Below, one piece after another: positions 45,837 to 58,359 of a stretch of 64,000 bases of DNA (positions are counted from its first letter, which is position 1; each line of letters starts with the position of its first letter). The notes beneath the pieces were generated by a model. The model saw only the letters and a program-made list of their open reading frames with translations. It searched no databases and had not been told where the DNA came from. Location of the stretch: assembly GCA_963556195.1 (NCBI GenBank), contig OY744532.1:84723734-84787733 (forward strand). Direction: 5' to 3'. A program made the position numbers and the translations under genes. The stretch is from Sepiola atlantica. Its lineage: Eukaryota; Mollusca; Cephalopoda; Sepiida; Sepiolidae.

Positions 45837-47145
45837 ATATATATATTAACATTTGATTTCCTACTCTTGGCACACGCTAACTTCATCTTACTGTAACAAA
45901 AACGAAGAAAATTAACGTATAAGCGAGTTGAATTTTATTTAAAGAACAAATACACGAGCAAAGTATTGCCGAAAATAATTAAACAGATGTTAGTGTTATT
46001 CTAACGATTAGACTAATTCGCCGTCTCTCGCATCCCCTGAATCTGTAAATAAAGCACGTGTGTGCCTGTAGATAAATTATGATTTTAGTTACAAAAATAT
46101 CAAGGACAATTAAATATTTTTCGTCTCGATTGAAAGAGAGCGAATTTCTTTTCAGTTTTTTACATTAAGCCTCCTCTGTTTTACTCATAGAAAGTAAAAT
46201 TGCATTCGTTATTTTGCCTTCGTTTCCTTATTATTATCAGTTATATTAAGATTGAGAATACGCATTTTCTTCATTGCTCATTAAATAAATGTGCATACGT
46301 GATTAGTGAGGTGAGCCGGACACTCGTACGTTCACTTTTATTATATATACGATTTATAAAAGTATGTAGAGGTTACACTATCTTCTATCTAGTCTTTTAC
46401 GCTTGTGACTGATGCTCTAAAGTTTGTCGTCTACTCTTCTAACGCCCTCGTCATATTGAAGGGTAATGTTGTCATGAGTCAGATTTTTATCATGTTCTGA
46501 ACCGATCTATTTGGTGATTTTTTCTTGACTTGGAAAATACTTTATCAGAATTGTATTTCGGTATTATGATTCGAGTTCATGTGTTGATAAACACAGATTT
46601 TATCAAAAAAATCTCATAATCTGTAAACACGTGGTGGACTGGTGGGCGTATTCAAGGTTAATCAGCCCTCAGCTTATTCCATGTTCGGTGGAAATTCGGA
46701 GCAGGCTGCTGAGCTCAATGTTTTACCGATTGAGTCAGCTAACTCATCTGGCGGCGGAGTGTTAGTCCTTTATCGACCTGCACGAAGTTCACTCACCAGA
46801 TCTGTTGAACAATTACAGCAAGCCTTTATAGGCGCTACTCCAAAGATTGACAACAGTGTATTGATCAAACAATAGAAACATCGGAACAATATCATTGTGT
46901 TGTGTGCAATGTGAGGAGCAAGTGCATTGCGTGGTGTGTACGTGAATTGATCGTGTTTCGTTTACAAATACATGAATGAACTAAATACACACTCCACATA
47001 AATAATCTATACATATTTTAAGTGTATAATTCCTTCGCCGACGACCAGCACTCGGAGTCGTGCAAAGCAGAATTAACAGATTGAAACATTGATATTTTAT
47101 ATTAATTGATCTTTATTCTCTCACATGTATCAATATGTAAATCAT
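45837..47145. other. Mostly unique DNA; one unidentified short ORF
   Basis: AT-rich with no TE motif. A patch of balanced composition at 46,630-46,880 is described separately. Confidence 0.35.
46642..46875 (+). CDS. Unidentified short open frame
   Basis: About 77 codons (alternative start) with balanced amino-acid composition, including MFGGNSEQAAELNVLPIESA and LTRSVEQLQQAF, in DNA of higher GC than the flanks. No family is recognised, and no splice signals or promoter stand out. It may be a TE fragment or chance. Confidence 0.15.
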   Translation: MGVFKVNQPSAYSMFGGNSEQAAELNVLPIESANSSGGGVLVLYRPARSSLTRSVEQLQQAFIGATPKIDNSVLIKQ

Positions 47146-47149
47146 ATAT

Positions 47150-47169
47150 AAACATATATATATATATAT

Positions 47170-47200
<31 letters not shown>

Positions 47201-47212
47201 CATTATATATAC
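47150..47212. repeat. (TA)n arrays
   Basis: Two short TA tracts with 'tacatacata' between. Confidence 0.85.
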
Positions 47213-47293
47213 TAGCAAATATATGCTCCCTCCGGTCGCATATTTTTGCTAGGCTGCCGCATCAGAAATGAACGCTCACGCGTAAACCGATGG

Positions 47294-48310
47294 AGCCCCA
47301 GTCATATTTCTGTGGTGGTTAGACATTGATTTTCTGTGTTTATGACCAAGAATATTTTTAGTTGAAAATAAAGAAGAAAAAAAATTCGACCCTACCCCGA
47401 TTTTTGTTGTACCCTCGCTCATAAATAGAAATACCTTTAGTTTAAAAAGAAAGAAAAAATTGTTTTGTACCCCCCCTCAATTTGTTTTATATTACCATGC
47501 ATAGAAATATCTTTTAGTAAAAAAGAAAAAAGAAATTATTTTGACCGCTTTCCACCAATTTTTTTTGTCCCCCCCCATACATATAAATAGTTAGCGTGGG
47601 TCCTAAAATGTGGAAGCACCAAAATTCAAATACAGTGAACACAGTGTGTGTGTGTTTGTTTAATGACCTTTTTTTAATTAAACAATTTGATTCTACAATC
47701 AGTTGTATAGTTTTCCAGTACAATGTGTTAGTTTATTTTGTTGACATTAAAGAAAAAAATCATATCTTTTTTTTTAATAAATAAAATATAGAATCATAGC
47801 CCCAGTCATATTTCTGTGGTAGTTAGACATTGATTTTCTGTGTTTATGACCAAGAATATTTTTAGTTGAAAATAAAGAAGAAGAAAAATTCGACCCTACC
47901 CCGATTTTTGTTGTACCCTCGCCCATAAATAGAAATACCGTTAGTTTAAAAAGAAAGGAAAAAATTGTTTTGTACCCGCCTCAATTTTTTTTATATTACC
48001 ATGCATAGAAATATCTTTTAGTTAAAAAGAAAAAAAAGAAATTATTTTGACCGCTTTCCACCAATTTTTTTATCCCCTCCTACATATAAATAGTTAGCGT
48101 GGGTCCTAAAATGTGGAAGCACCAAAAAATCAAATACAGTGAACACAGTGTGTGTGTGTGTGTGTTTGTTTAATGACCTTTTTTTAATTAAACAATTTGA
48201 TTCTACAATCAGTTGTATAGTTTTCCAGTACAATGTGTTAGTTTATTTTGTTGACATTAAAGAAAAAAAAATAACATCTTTTTTTTTAATAAATAAAACA
48301 TGGAATCATA
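47294..48310. repeat. Tandem duplication, about 504-bp unit, two near-identical copies
   Basis: Copy 1 at 47,294-47,797 and copy 2 at 47,798-48,310 share the whole series 'agccccagtcatatttctgtgg', 'aattcgaccctaccccg', 'gaccgctttccaccaa', 'taattaaacaatttgattc' and 'aataaaa'. They differ by indels in A/T/C runs and in a (TG)n tract (5 versus 7 units). The minus-strand 60-70-codon ORFs appear twice because of the duplication and are not genes. Confidence 0.88.
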
Positions 48311-48399
48311 CATTCTGTTGAGGTCGTGAAAAAAGGATAATATTGGAAAACATAATGGCTAAGAATTAACATCGTCTGCTTAATCAGATCGCCATATTT

Positions 48400-48595
48400 A
48401 ATTACCGGAGGGAGGGAGGACACTATTGATTAAAAAGCCAATGACTTTGCAATTTTAACAGTACTCGCGTTGAAATGGTTTAGAAAACACGCCGGTTAAT
48501 TACCGGAGGGAGGGAGGATACTATTGATTAAAAAGCCAATGACTTTGCAATTTTAACAGTACTCGCGTTGAAATGGTTTAGAAAACACGCCGGGT
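48400..48595. repeat. 98-bp tandem duplication
   Basis: Two copies starting 'aattaccggagggaggg' at 48,400 and 48,498 differ at one base (ggacact versus ggatact) up to 'acgccgg'. Confidence 0.9.
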
Positions 48596-48789
48596 ATGAT
48601 GAAAATGGCTGTAATTAATTGTATGACTCATTTTTATTAATATAACCTCATCGTAAAATATTGTGAATACATATGTAAATTTGATAATAGCAGTTATAAG
48701 TGTATATTTGTAAATATGAATTTAATTGAAGGTTTAAAGGAATGACTTATGTAAATAGAAAAACCCATCTGGTGTCTTAACGGCTTTTA

Positions 48790-48905
48790 ATGACAGTATA
48801 TAAAGAATTTCAAAAAGATTAGTTTCAGTAAAATAGTCATACTGAAGTTTCGGCTTCAGACAGACAGACAGATACATAAACTCTATTATTAATAGATATG
48901 TGTGT
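48790..48905 (-). repeat. Repeat family C, copy 1
   Basis: Minus strand 'tctattaataatagagtttatg', (TCTG)n, 'tgaagccgaaact' and 'tatgactattt' matches the plus strand at 63,455-63,575. The core CTGAAG-ccgaaa-CTTCAG is a perfect 6-bp hairpin. Confidence 0.65.
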
Positions 48906-48909
48906 GTGT

Positions 48910-49046
48910 GAAAAATGCCATAAATATATTTTCATAGCTTACTACCTAGCTCTACTTACGTATCGAGCACTGTTGAAGTAAATACTGAAAATTGATACAT
49001 AAAAAATTATATCGCCTTATAAAATTGTATGTGGATACATGAAATA

Positions 49047-49100
<54 letters not shown>

Positions 49101-49494
49101 CATTAGAATTCTCAGAGTCTTAGAGGGGTCATCTTATAGATCAATCTGACGGTGTACTTACTCAGCGTGACATCGCCGCAAACATCAGAATTCAACTTCC
49201 CATGTTAACTGGGTAATTGTTCAATTTATCATCGGAAAATTTTTTTTATCTTGCATAGCTTCATCAGGACGAGCTGACTGCGGTCTTTGTTATAATTGGT
49301 AATACTGATGTTTATTAAATTATGTTGTGTATATGTACATAGATGGAAAAATATCGATTGCATCAGCGTATCATTATATAGATACACTATTATTTATATT
49401 ATTGCATTATACTTCTGTTATTTATATAAATAATGATTAAATAAATGATCGAATCTAAAAACTGTTGCCGCTAAAAATAGTATCGTATTTCTCT

Positions 49495-49565
<71 letters not shown>

Positions 49566-49740
49566 GATGCTTTATTTCATTTTGACTACAAAATTGATTT
49601 TGTTTCACGAGAGCAGATTGAGGGACTCCCGATCTTCAGGTCACGAAATAAAATTATGCCTGTTAAAATAAGATCATAATCACACAAAGTTTTTTTGAAG
49701 GTGATAAAAGTTAAAAATAAAATTAAAGAGTATTAAAACA
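48910..49740. other. Unique DNA with two (TA)n arrays
   Basis: TA runs at 49,051-49,098 and 49,496-49,562. On the minus strand near 49,265, CTGATGAAGC resembles the first box of a hammerhead, but no GAAA follows at suitable spacing. Confidence 0.4.
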
Positions 49741-49779
49741 AACATATAATCATCTAAATAGAAAGGCAAAGAAAATGTG

Positions 49780-49835
49780 AAGAAAAAGAAAAAGAAAAAG
49801 AAAAAGAAAAAGAAAAAGAGAAGAAGAAAGAAAAT
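49780..49835. repeat. (GAAAAA)n simple repeat
   Basis: About seven AAGAAA-type units; it accounts for the Phe-rich ORF on the minus strand. Confidence 0.75.
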
Positions 49836-49839
49836 ATTA

Positions 49840-51254
49840 AAATCTAAAATATAAGAATTGAATGCATAGTAAAGAGATGCACAAGACAGAGGAAGGAAAC
49901 AGAATAAGAAGAAGAGAACACGGAATATAGTTGTGTCTGGGAGAGTAGAAATATTAAAGCATATACTCCAGGGCCGACGCACGTTAACACGTGTCAAGAC
50001 CGGCTCTGTCTGGGTACAAGCCTAACGTAGAAGGCAAGGGGCAGATCATCAAATTTGCTAATTTTCTAATTTGCCTATGAAATGGAACGGAAGGGAAAGA
50101 GTGACCCTGTATGGAGAGTAGGTAGAAGAGGAGGGGGGAAGGAGTAAAAATACTGGAGGTGATAATAACAATAACATTTGAAAATTTAAAATTAAAGTTA
50201 AAAGTGTTTATACACTAATAAAAAAATAGGAATAGAGTAAATATCATACTAAGATTCTGAAAATATAAGAAATATATATATATACAGCGTATATACATAT
50301 ACATACATACATATACATATACACACGTACACACACACACATATATATATATATACACATACATACACAAATATATATACACATACGCATACATACACAC
50401 ATATATATATATACATATATATATACACATACACACACATACACGCACATACATATCACATACATACACATATACACACAAATATACACACATATATATA
50501 TATATACATATATATTATGATAACAATAATAGTAATAATAATTGTGATAGTAATAATAATCATAACAATAATAATTATAATAATAATAACTATAGGAATA
50601 ATAGTAATCAAGATGATACCATTCTTTTAGTAGCCCTAAAATACAGGTTTAGGTTCTTATTTATCTTCGGCAATGCTAATATACATATTATAAACGGTGG
50701 TATTAAGAAAAATATATGAAAGATACTCAAAATAATATCACGACATAGTAGTTACTAGGATGATGTAGTATTCATAAATTAGTAAGATTGCCGACAGGTT
50801 AATAGGTCATTTTACTATAATAGGGGGGTTATTCTGGGTAAAAATAATAATATGGGTAGTTTGTCATAGAAGGGAGAAAGTATAGGTAGTATTTATGGAT
50901 GTAAGAGTGAGGGTAAAATTGTTGGTTGTATTTAGAAACGATGGGGTAGAGTAGGTAGATGGTTACTAACCCATAGTTAATCGGTGAGGTGCTATTACGG
51001 GGTAGGTTGGGAGAGATGGGTAGGAGTGAGGGTTTATAATGTGTTAGAAGGGAGGGTAGAAAGTGTTGGAGGGAAGTTAGAATAGTGTTAACTAGAGAAA
51101 GAAGAGAATGGGGCGAAAATGAAATTATGTGGGTAAGCAGGGAAACTATATACGAAAACTTATGTGTTAATAATTAATATGGGATTTATAAGAGATTAAG
51201 GTGGGATATGGGAATAACTAAAGAGAAAAAGACTACCATGTCGGCAGTTGATGG
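49840..51254. other. Low-complexity and non-coding stretch, possibly 3' region of the RT element that follows
   Basis: (TA)n/(CA)n compound microsatellite at 50,274-50,515, degenerate (AAT)n/(AAC)n at 50,517-50,610, and G-rich plus strand at 50,815-51,140. The latter is the same strand asymmetry seen downstream of the 29.9-kb PLE and would fit the 3' region of the minus-strand RT element. Confidence 0.4.
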
Positions 51255-53210
51255 AAGTCTCTTGTTTTCTGTTTAAAAGTTTATTTTTGTCCCTGAAACG
51301 GATAATTTCTAATTTTTCGTTTAGGCATCAAAGACATGGTGTGTTGCGTGACTTGCACGTACTAGTTTTTTTTAGGATTTTCCATTTAACTATGGGAGTT
51401 TCATTTTTTATACTTCGTTTATAATAATATAAGGATAGTCCAGTTTACCCAGGGTGGTTAGGGTTGTTGAAAGAGATGGTTGTGATGGTAAAATTGTTTT
51501 TTGAATTATTTCCTGCTATTCCAATATAACATTTGGTTTGGGACAGATTTTGATTTGAAGAGATAGATGCCTCATAGACTACTTGGGTTGACACCCATTT
51601 TTGGTTTAGGGGACAGGTAGGTTTATTTATGCAGTTACAGGTTCTACTAGGGTTATGGGTGTTAATGTACTTAATATTTCATTATTGTGTTTTTAATAAT
51701 TTTTCTAGGTTATCTCCGCAACTGTAACTTAGTTTAAGTGTATTTTTATTAAAACTTTTTTGGAGGACATTGCCAGTGGTGAAATGAGTGTTAATTAGAT
51801 TAAGGAATTATTTACCTAATTTGGTCTTAATTATATTATTAAAAGGATGTGTAAACCACATGATTTTTCTATTTCAATTTTTGTTGGAACTAGGGTTATT
51901 TAGTTTAGGTGGGGTATATTTTATTTGTGTGTTTTTATAACCTCTTTCTTTAAGCGCTTTGTTATAGAAGTTTGGATGTTGGTTTAACATGTTTATATCA
52001 GAAGAATTGTTACTAATCCTACGACTAATAGATTTAGGGATGTGTTTAGTTATAGATTTAGGGTGGTTAGATACAGGGTGGACATAAAGAGGGTAGGAAT
52101 TATCTTTGGCATAGGGTTCATGGGTTTGCTTAGTGAGATTAAATGTTACATCCAGGAAATTGACCTGTTTGACGTTAGAAGTGACTTCAACTTTTAGGTC
52201 TCATCTTTTCATTTCCTTAAAAATTATTTTTTTAATTCCTTCACATTTATGTCTGCTGGTTTTTTTTACGAAAAGAAGTCCATAATCTCTGTATAGTCTA
52301 ACCGTATCAACTTCAATGTCCCTGGTTGGGTTATACAATATGTTTAAGCCAACCAAGTCTGTCACCTCCGCAGAGTTCAAAGAGCCCATAGAAACATCAA
52401 ATGAAGAAATATGACCGCTTTTGGTCCATTGTTCATTGTTATAAATCAATACTGTAGTTCGGCATGTTCTTATCATATTGATTTCTTCTTCAGATATATT
52501 TGAGAGGAGAGTGGCGAATTCCATAACATTTTCAAAACGTTCCCTAGATATTGAGGGGTAGTAATTGACAATGTCAAATTGGGTGAAAGAGCATCTCGTT
52601 TTGTTATTAATTTTGTATTAACCAGCTGATAGTCTCATCAGTAGTGACCCATTGGTTTAGGTTATAGGTCGTTTTAATTTGTTTATTGATTTTGTCTAGA
52701 ATGTTTTTGCTTTTTTACCTATTTCTTGTCTAGTAGGATCGATCAATCGAGTTGATGGTTCGGTATGGAAGTCAATTTTATGGTGTTTTAATAGAGTATA
52801 AGACTCTGGCTTTCAACTTGCCAACTCTATCACTAATTTTCAGTTTGTCCGTAATGGTTTTACTTTCTAAATTAATTTTATCGATTAAATTAATATTTGA
52901 TATTCTATAGTTTTTTTTTATAATGTTTTGTTTTATTAAATTCTAGTATCATGATTTAGTGAGCTTATAGACATTTTGGGTTTTGTCAGCCTTAACAAGT
53001 ACGTTACTTTGGTTTTTAAATCCGGAGTAATCTCTTGGAATGCTGGGTGTAGATCCTTTGAGGAAGAAATGGGCTTTCATTTTCATACTTCTTAGTAGTT
53101 CTTCCATTTTCATTATTAACACTGTGAGGTAGTTTCTTTTTTTGATAAAGGGAATATTTTTGAGAGAAGTGTGAAAGTAAATCTTATCCCTTTGCGCAGA
53201 TGATAATCGA
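51255..53210 (-). pseudogene. PLE-like RT with C-terminal endonuclease region, heavily decayed
   Basis: Conceptual minus-strand translation across frameshifts recovers: LDKINKQIKTTYNLNQW, motif A region FDIVNYYPSISRERFENVMEFA, motif B region SFDVSMGSLNSAEVTDLVGL, motif C with YRDYG where the lineage normally has YRDDG, then VNFLDVTFNLTKQTHEPYAK, SNHPKSITKHIPKSISRRIS, a Cys-rich segment (CNCINKPTCPLNQK) and SINCRHGSLF near the end. Only 52,201-52,524 stays open. The Cys-rich block followed by an endonuclease-like end is typical of RT plus GIY-YIG elements of aquatic invertebrates. The catalytic Asp-to-Tyr change and many stops make it inactive. Confidence 0.7.
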
Positions 53211-53259
53211 CGGTTTAAAAAGTAGTCAACAAATTAGGAGCAGAGTTTAATCCGAGTAT

Positions 53260-53261
<2 letters not shown>

Positions 53262-53315
<54 letters not shown>

Positions 53316-53430
53316 AATTAAATTAACACGTAATCATCTGATTGTTCTTGTTCTGTATATTACATAAAGCTCGCATACTCGAATTTCCTTCGGAATTTAT
53401 TTCACTCTAACATTTCATATATATGTTTAT

Positions 53431-53468
<38 letters not shown>

Positions 53469-53490
53469 AGAGAGAGAGAGAGAATGAGAG
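53262..53490. repeat. (TA)n and (GA)n microsatellites
   Basis: TA run 53,262-53,313 and GA runs 53,437-53,461 and about 53,470-53,482, separated by unique sequence. Confidence 0.85.
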
Positions 53491-53568
53491 CAAGAGAGGG
53501 ACAAACAGAGAAAGATTAGAGGGAAATAAAGCATCAGCACAATTCCAACGAGAGAAAAATGTATATTT

Positions 53569-53843
53569 AAGGTAGTGAGGCTATCAACATTTGTAAAACA
53601 TCTTTTTCAATTATTGTTTGTTATTTTATTATTTTATCATTTTATAATTTTGTTATTTTATAAAGCGTGTCAACCCTCGTCTGGCTCTCTAGGATATATT
53701 TCCCAAAGTGGGAAATATATCTGAAGAGAGCCTCACGAAGCTTGAAACGCGTTACAAAATCACAAAATTATAGAATGATAATATAAGAAAATAAGAAAAC
53801 AATGATTGAAAAAAGTGTTTTACAAATGTTGGTAGCATCACGT

Positions 53844-53845
<2 letters not shown>
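53569..53845. repeat. Long imperfect inverted repeat, arms of about 130 bp
   Basis: The left arm ('ctatcaacatttgtaaaaca ... ttattttataaagcgtgtc ... ggctctct') is mirrored by the right arm ('agagagcc ... gcgttacaaaat ... tgttttacaaatgttggtag'). The centre is a perfect 12-bp hairpin GATATATTTCCC-aaagt-GGGAAATATATC near 53,690-53,720. The right arm holds CTGAAGA...GAAACGCGTT, a hammerhead-like order with palindromic ACGCGT stem III; the left arm holds a more mutated equivalent. It ends next to a (TA)n array. Probably an inverted pair of PLE-type termini. Confidence 0.75.

Positions 53846-53907
<62 letters not shown>
53846..53907. repeat. (TA)n array
   Basis: TA run between the inverted repeat and the SINE tail. 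Confidence 0.9.
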
Positions 53908-53910
<3 letters not shown>

Positions 53911-54164
53911 TTTAATACGTACATTAAAACAATCCATGGACACATGTATCTGGCTCACAGCCGTCATCATCATGGCTAACTTGGACTACGCATGGACATA
54001 CATACGATTTTTATCACCTAAATATTTTCTGTATTTCATATATTTTTTTATTTGTAGCGTTTGTTGCTTTTTGTAATACACTATTATATCGATGTTTTCA
54101 CTTCCTAAGTGATAAAGATGCAGCAGTATTAGTCGCCCTTTACTTATATAAGACGTAGTTTTTG

Positions 54165-54168
<4 letters not shown>
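53908..54168 (-). repeat. SINE-containing unit, copy 2 (tRNA head deleted)
   Basis: Same order as 17,656-17,990: 'aatacgtacat', 'atccatggacac', 'ctggctcacagccgtcatcat', then 'tacgatttttatcacctaaat' and 'tcacttcctaagtgat', ending in (TA)n. The tRNA-like head between these parts is missing. Confidence 0.65.
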
Positions 54169-54203
<35 letters not shown>

Positions 54204-54207
<4 letters not shown>

Positions 54208-54384
54208 TTGGTACGTACAAGAAAGTAATCCATGGATACGTGTATCTGGCTCACAACCGTAATCAGCATTGGACAGAGATCGAACCTTCGATGCTGATGT
54301 CTATAAATTTGCGTTTTACCTTCGGCCGATGAAGCCTTGCTTTAAAATAAGTACGATTTTTATCACCTAAATATTTAATATAGT
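54204..54384 (-). repeat. tRNA-derived SINE, copy 3
   Basis: 'ggtacgtac...taatccatgga', 'ctggctcacaaccgtaatcagca', then the tRNA-like head on the minus strand with B-box GGTTCGATCTC and 'ttcatcggccgaaggtaaaa' as the A-box region, then 'acgatttttatcacctaaatat'. Bounded by (TA)n on both sides. Confidence 0.65.
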
Positions 54385-54505
54385 ATATATATATATACAT
54401 ATATATATACATATATATATACACATATGTATACATATATATATATATTTATATATACATATATATACATATATATATACATATATATACATATATATAT
54501 ACATA

Positions 54506-54545
<40 letters not shown>

Positions 54546-54625
54546 CATATTAATACGTGTTCGTAGCTTAGTTTTATAATGTGCATACAGGCTTCTGCGT
54601 ATGTATGTATGTATGTATGTATGTG
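54384..54625. repeat. (TA)n/(TATC)n, (CT)n and (GTAT)n microsatellites
   Basis: TA with TACATA interruptions to 54,506, CT run 54,507-54,525, TA to 54,548, and GTAT units at 54,600-54,623. Confidence 0.85.
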
Positions 54626-54629
54626 CTTG

Positions 54630-56695
54630 CGTATTTACTGGAGGTACCTATGCACCTGCACACAATGTTATGCACTCGATAGGACCGACTTCGGTAAGTG
54701 CGAATCGCATTTACCTATTAACTGCATTCAAAACTCGTCTTAGATTTTGGATTGTGTTAGCGACCGCCTCCGCACACCTAAACTAACAGCGTCCACATCT
54801 TGATCGAATATTTCGCGAATATTGTCGCCACCGCCGCCGCCTTCGTCAACAGCCAGGTAATAAGTTCCATTCGGAAATGCAAGAGAAAAAAACGTTTCCA
54901 TTAAGAGATTGAAAGAAATATTTACGGATGAGAAAGAAAGAAAGACAAAAATATCACGAAAAGTAAAAAACACATAAAAATTAAATATTAAATACAAGCC
55001 ATGCACAAGATTTCACCATTTTTCTACGACAGAATCTGAATGTTTCATTAAATTTAGCTGTAAGTAGAAATAATGAAATAAAATAAAAATTAATTCTGAA
55101 ATAAAATAAGAATTAGTGAAGAGATAAGTATTAAGCCTGCTTTTAGTTCGACGACAAGACGTAATGGGCATGCCGATGTTACTGGTTCGAAAGATGTGCT
55201 CGGTATTTTTTCATGTTCGAGCTACGAACTATTTTCACGGAGGAAAACTTCACCTGACTCCCCTCATATGATTATCTAATGCCAATACACGACACCTGTC
55301 TAAAAGGTATCCGACCTTAGCCCATCGATTAAAGATAGATCAAAGAGTGATTTCACTTTTTTGTTTCATTTTACTTCAGTTGAAGTTCTCAGAAATCAAG
55401 GAACCTCTTCTTGAGGTAAACTCTTGACCTCTATAAAGGATACATAGATATTCGAATATCCCATTACATTTCTACTTTACCTGTCACACGTAGAGTTAGA
55501 AAAGAAGTAAACAACATCAATGGTTCCTCTCCCCAATTTACTAGTTAAGTATGGTATCTTTTCTAATATATAAAGTAAAGACGATTTTTACCCTGTACCT
55601 TCTCGGAGTATAGGGAAAAAACCACATGCATAGCAGGCTACTGAACTCACCACTATACAACACTTATTCACTCGAGCGTGTTTTAGTAAATGTGTTATTA
55701 TTTTCTTCTACTTAACACTAAACATTACATTTGGCCTACCATCAACGTCTCTCCGAAAAACCAACTCCATATAGGTGGTAGCAAAAACCTTTCTCCCTTA
55801 CAATTCTGTACTGTCATCGACACCGGGAACTAATACACACAGTTTTATTTTCACAAAACACCGGTTCTTATTTATTATTTGCCTGGTATTAATTAAACAC
55901 GCATGGCAATAATCAATAATTAATAGACCTATTTTCACATGTTTGTTTAACCCGGAAGCGTTGCGAAGGCGGTAAGAAAGCAGGTTTCATGATCGCAAGT
56001 TTTAGCGCTCGATCCCATTCTACTCTACCACTTTTTTCTTTTTTTTTTAATTTAAAACATTCGCCAACACGGTAGACGGGGGAGGAAAAAAATAAGCCGT
56101 ATCTTTTTTTATTCGACGTCATGCAATAGGTAGTACTTTCTCCCGTGCAATTTAGAAATGAATGATGAACATTGTTTTAAGCTTATTGTTTTTACTCTAA
56201 TTTTCTGTATATTACATGCACCACATATTTCAGTTCGTGTGTTAAACTGAGGAACGTCAGAATGTTCAGTGTGATTAATTGAAATAATCTACGTTGACAT
56301 CTATTCTCTCCAATCTTAAGACTTGAAACCCGTATAAACATTTGTATTCATATGTTTAAGTTCTACCTTTTTTTGTATGTACGTCATAATCGCGTTGACA
56401 CAGCGGGTTTCGTTAGGTCATCGAAGTAAAGCGACGTGTAGTACTGCCAGTACCAGATTGGTAACCATTTGTGATGGCAAAGCGCTCTATATCATCTTTT
56501 CTTATTCCCTTTTTAGAAGAAAGCTGGCATCGCTCGTCCAGGCATTACCGGTTCGTTTTATCGGTTGCAAGTCACCAATAAACTAGAATAATAAAAAGCC
56601 ATATAATTGTTTACTAACCCGACAGAACGAACACTAATTCCATGTCAATGGTGTACCTCATTTAGATAAAATGCAATTCTTGTTTAATATTTATA
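54630..56695. other. Unique DNA, no gene recognised
   Basis: Short ORFs only (for example 54,740-55,006 minus, 55,913-56,122 minus and 56,377-56,586 plus) without motifs. A CCGCCG-rich spot at 54,828-54,842. Confidence 0.35.
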
Positions 56696-56696
56696 C

Positions 56697-56708
56697 ATAT
56701 ATATATAT

Positions 56709-56739
<31 letters not shown>

Positions 56740-56803
56740 CTATATATACATATATATACATATATATATATATAAACATATATATATATATATATATATA
56801 CAT

Positions 56804-56856
<53 letters not shown>
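56697..56856. repeat. (TA)n field with an inverted core
   Basis: Several TA arrays separated by 'tatgttta' and 'taaacata', themselves inverted copies. Confidence 0.85.
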
Positions 56857-56858
<2 letters not shown>

Positions 56859-56859
56859 T

Positions 56860-58359
56860 TTGTGTGTGTATTTAAATTGTAAAAGTAGTTCTGGTACTAC
56901 ATCGCTTTTTTACGTTTAACGATTTCACATATGGCGTTCTCGGCTGTCTTTTAAATTTCTCTATTTTCTTCGTTTTTTGAACTTTTTTTTGTTACCTGAA
57001 CATATTTCGACGTGGAATCGAAAGTGCTGGTGATACTTATATAACATTTATTATTTTTTAGATTTTAGTAGTGAAAAATTATTAGGCAAATCGAAAAAAT
57101 AACAAATAGTATAATAAGCAAAGGAATTCTGCTATGTTTTGTAATGTTCGCTTACATTTATAATGCCGCTATATACACACAAGGTTTTTTTCTTCAAAAG
57201 TAAGTAAGAGGTCCTGCTAACAAGCAAAAACACACACGAACTACAACATTATTTTATAAATACTAAATAATTACTACACTTATGATTATATTTATTGTTT
57301 AAATGTATTCGATAGTAAAAGGGGCAAATAAGTCGATAGTCTGAAGCTGTGATTCCAATCACTGTATTGGCTGTATATTTCAATTCTATCTACAACCACA
57401 CTTAGAAATAAATCTTATTATATCATATATATATATAAATCTGAGTGAAGCTTCCCCCTATTTGATTTTCTGGTGTTACTCTATAAAACAAAGCTACAGC
57501 AAAAAAATACTTCGTAATGACACATATCGTTTCGTGCTGTGAAACATGGAATTTTTACTTTTTATATTTCATTCGATATATTTCAATGTTATTACTAATG
57601 TCATAGACATATCGGAGAAGATATCGTTCTCTTGATTCGAAGCCATTTTTCTGTCACCCTTAGATCATGAGCCACTTTCTAACTGATTTGTTTCGTTTTC
57701 TGATTCATGTCAATCATTTTTCTCACTTTCCTCTTTAAGTCAATAGACGCACTATTTCCTTTAATTTCTTTACGGCTATGCAAAATTAGTTCAATCGAAC
57801 ACGAGGCCGTTCTAATTAAACAAGACATCATCTATTTCAGTACTTTACTCACTTTTTTATTGTCACAGTTGGATACCAACATATCAATGTCGCTTTCTTT
57901 CTTTGTGAGCTTTTACTATTTCCTTCTCCCTTGTGTTCATGTTTGAAGCTGTTATTATCGTTTACAAATACTTATGCTTTTTTTTCTTTTCGATTAGAAT
58001 GGCATTTGGAAGTAATCATAATATTTGCTGCAAAAACTTGTTTCGACATTAATAAAAAAAATAAACATTTTTAATTCAATCTTGTTCTAGTAAATACAAA
58101 ACATTAAAACACTAAGTTAATTTAAGCTTTAGTGTACATTTAAAACTATGAAAATAGATCTGTTAGACACAGACGCGAAACGCTGTGTTATGACGGGAAC
58201 ATTTGAATATTCGTTATTATTCATAAATGAATGATGAAATAACACACTATTCAAATACTAAAGTTAGAATGCACGAGATAGATGAATATAAAATATACTG
58301 AGTCTAATCAAATTGAACATGGCGTTATTTCTCTTTGCCTTTTTGTTACACCGGTCGTT
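56860..58359. other. Unique AT-rich DNA, no gene recognised
   Basis: No ORF with recognisable motifs and no tandem structure. Confidence 0.4.

Noticed and set aside
47514..48321. Paired minus-strand ORFs beginning MYWKTIQLIVESN
   Set aside because: The similarity comes from the 504-bp tandem duplication; the frames end in homopolymers and differ by indels.
49230..49290. Hammerhead candidate beginning CTGATGA on the minus strand
   Set aside because: No GAAA at workable spacing and no stem II.
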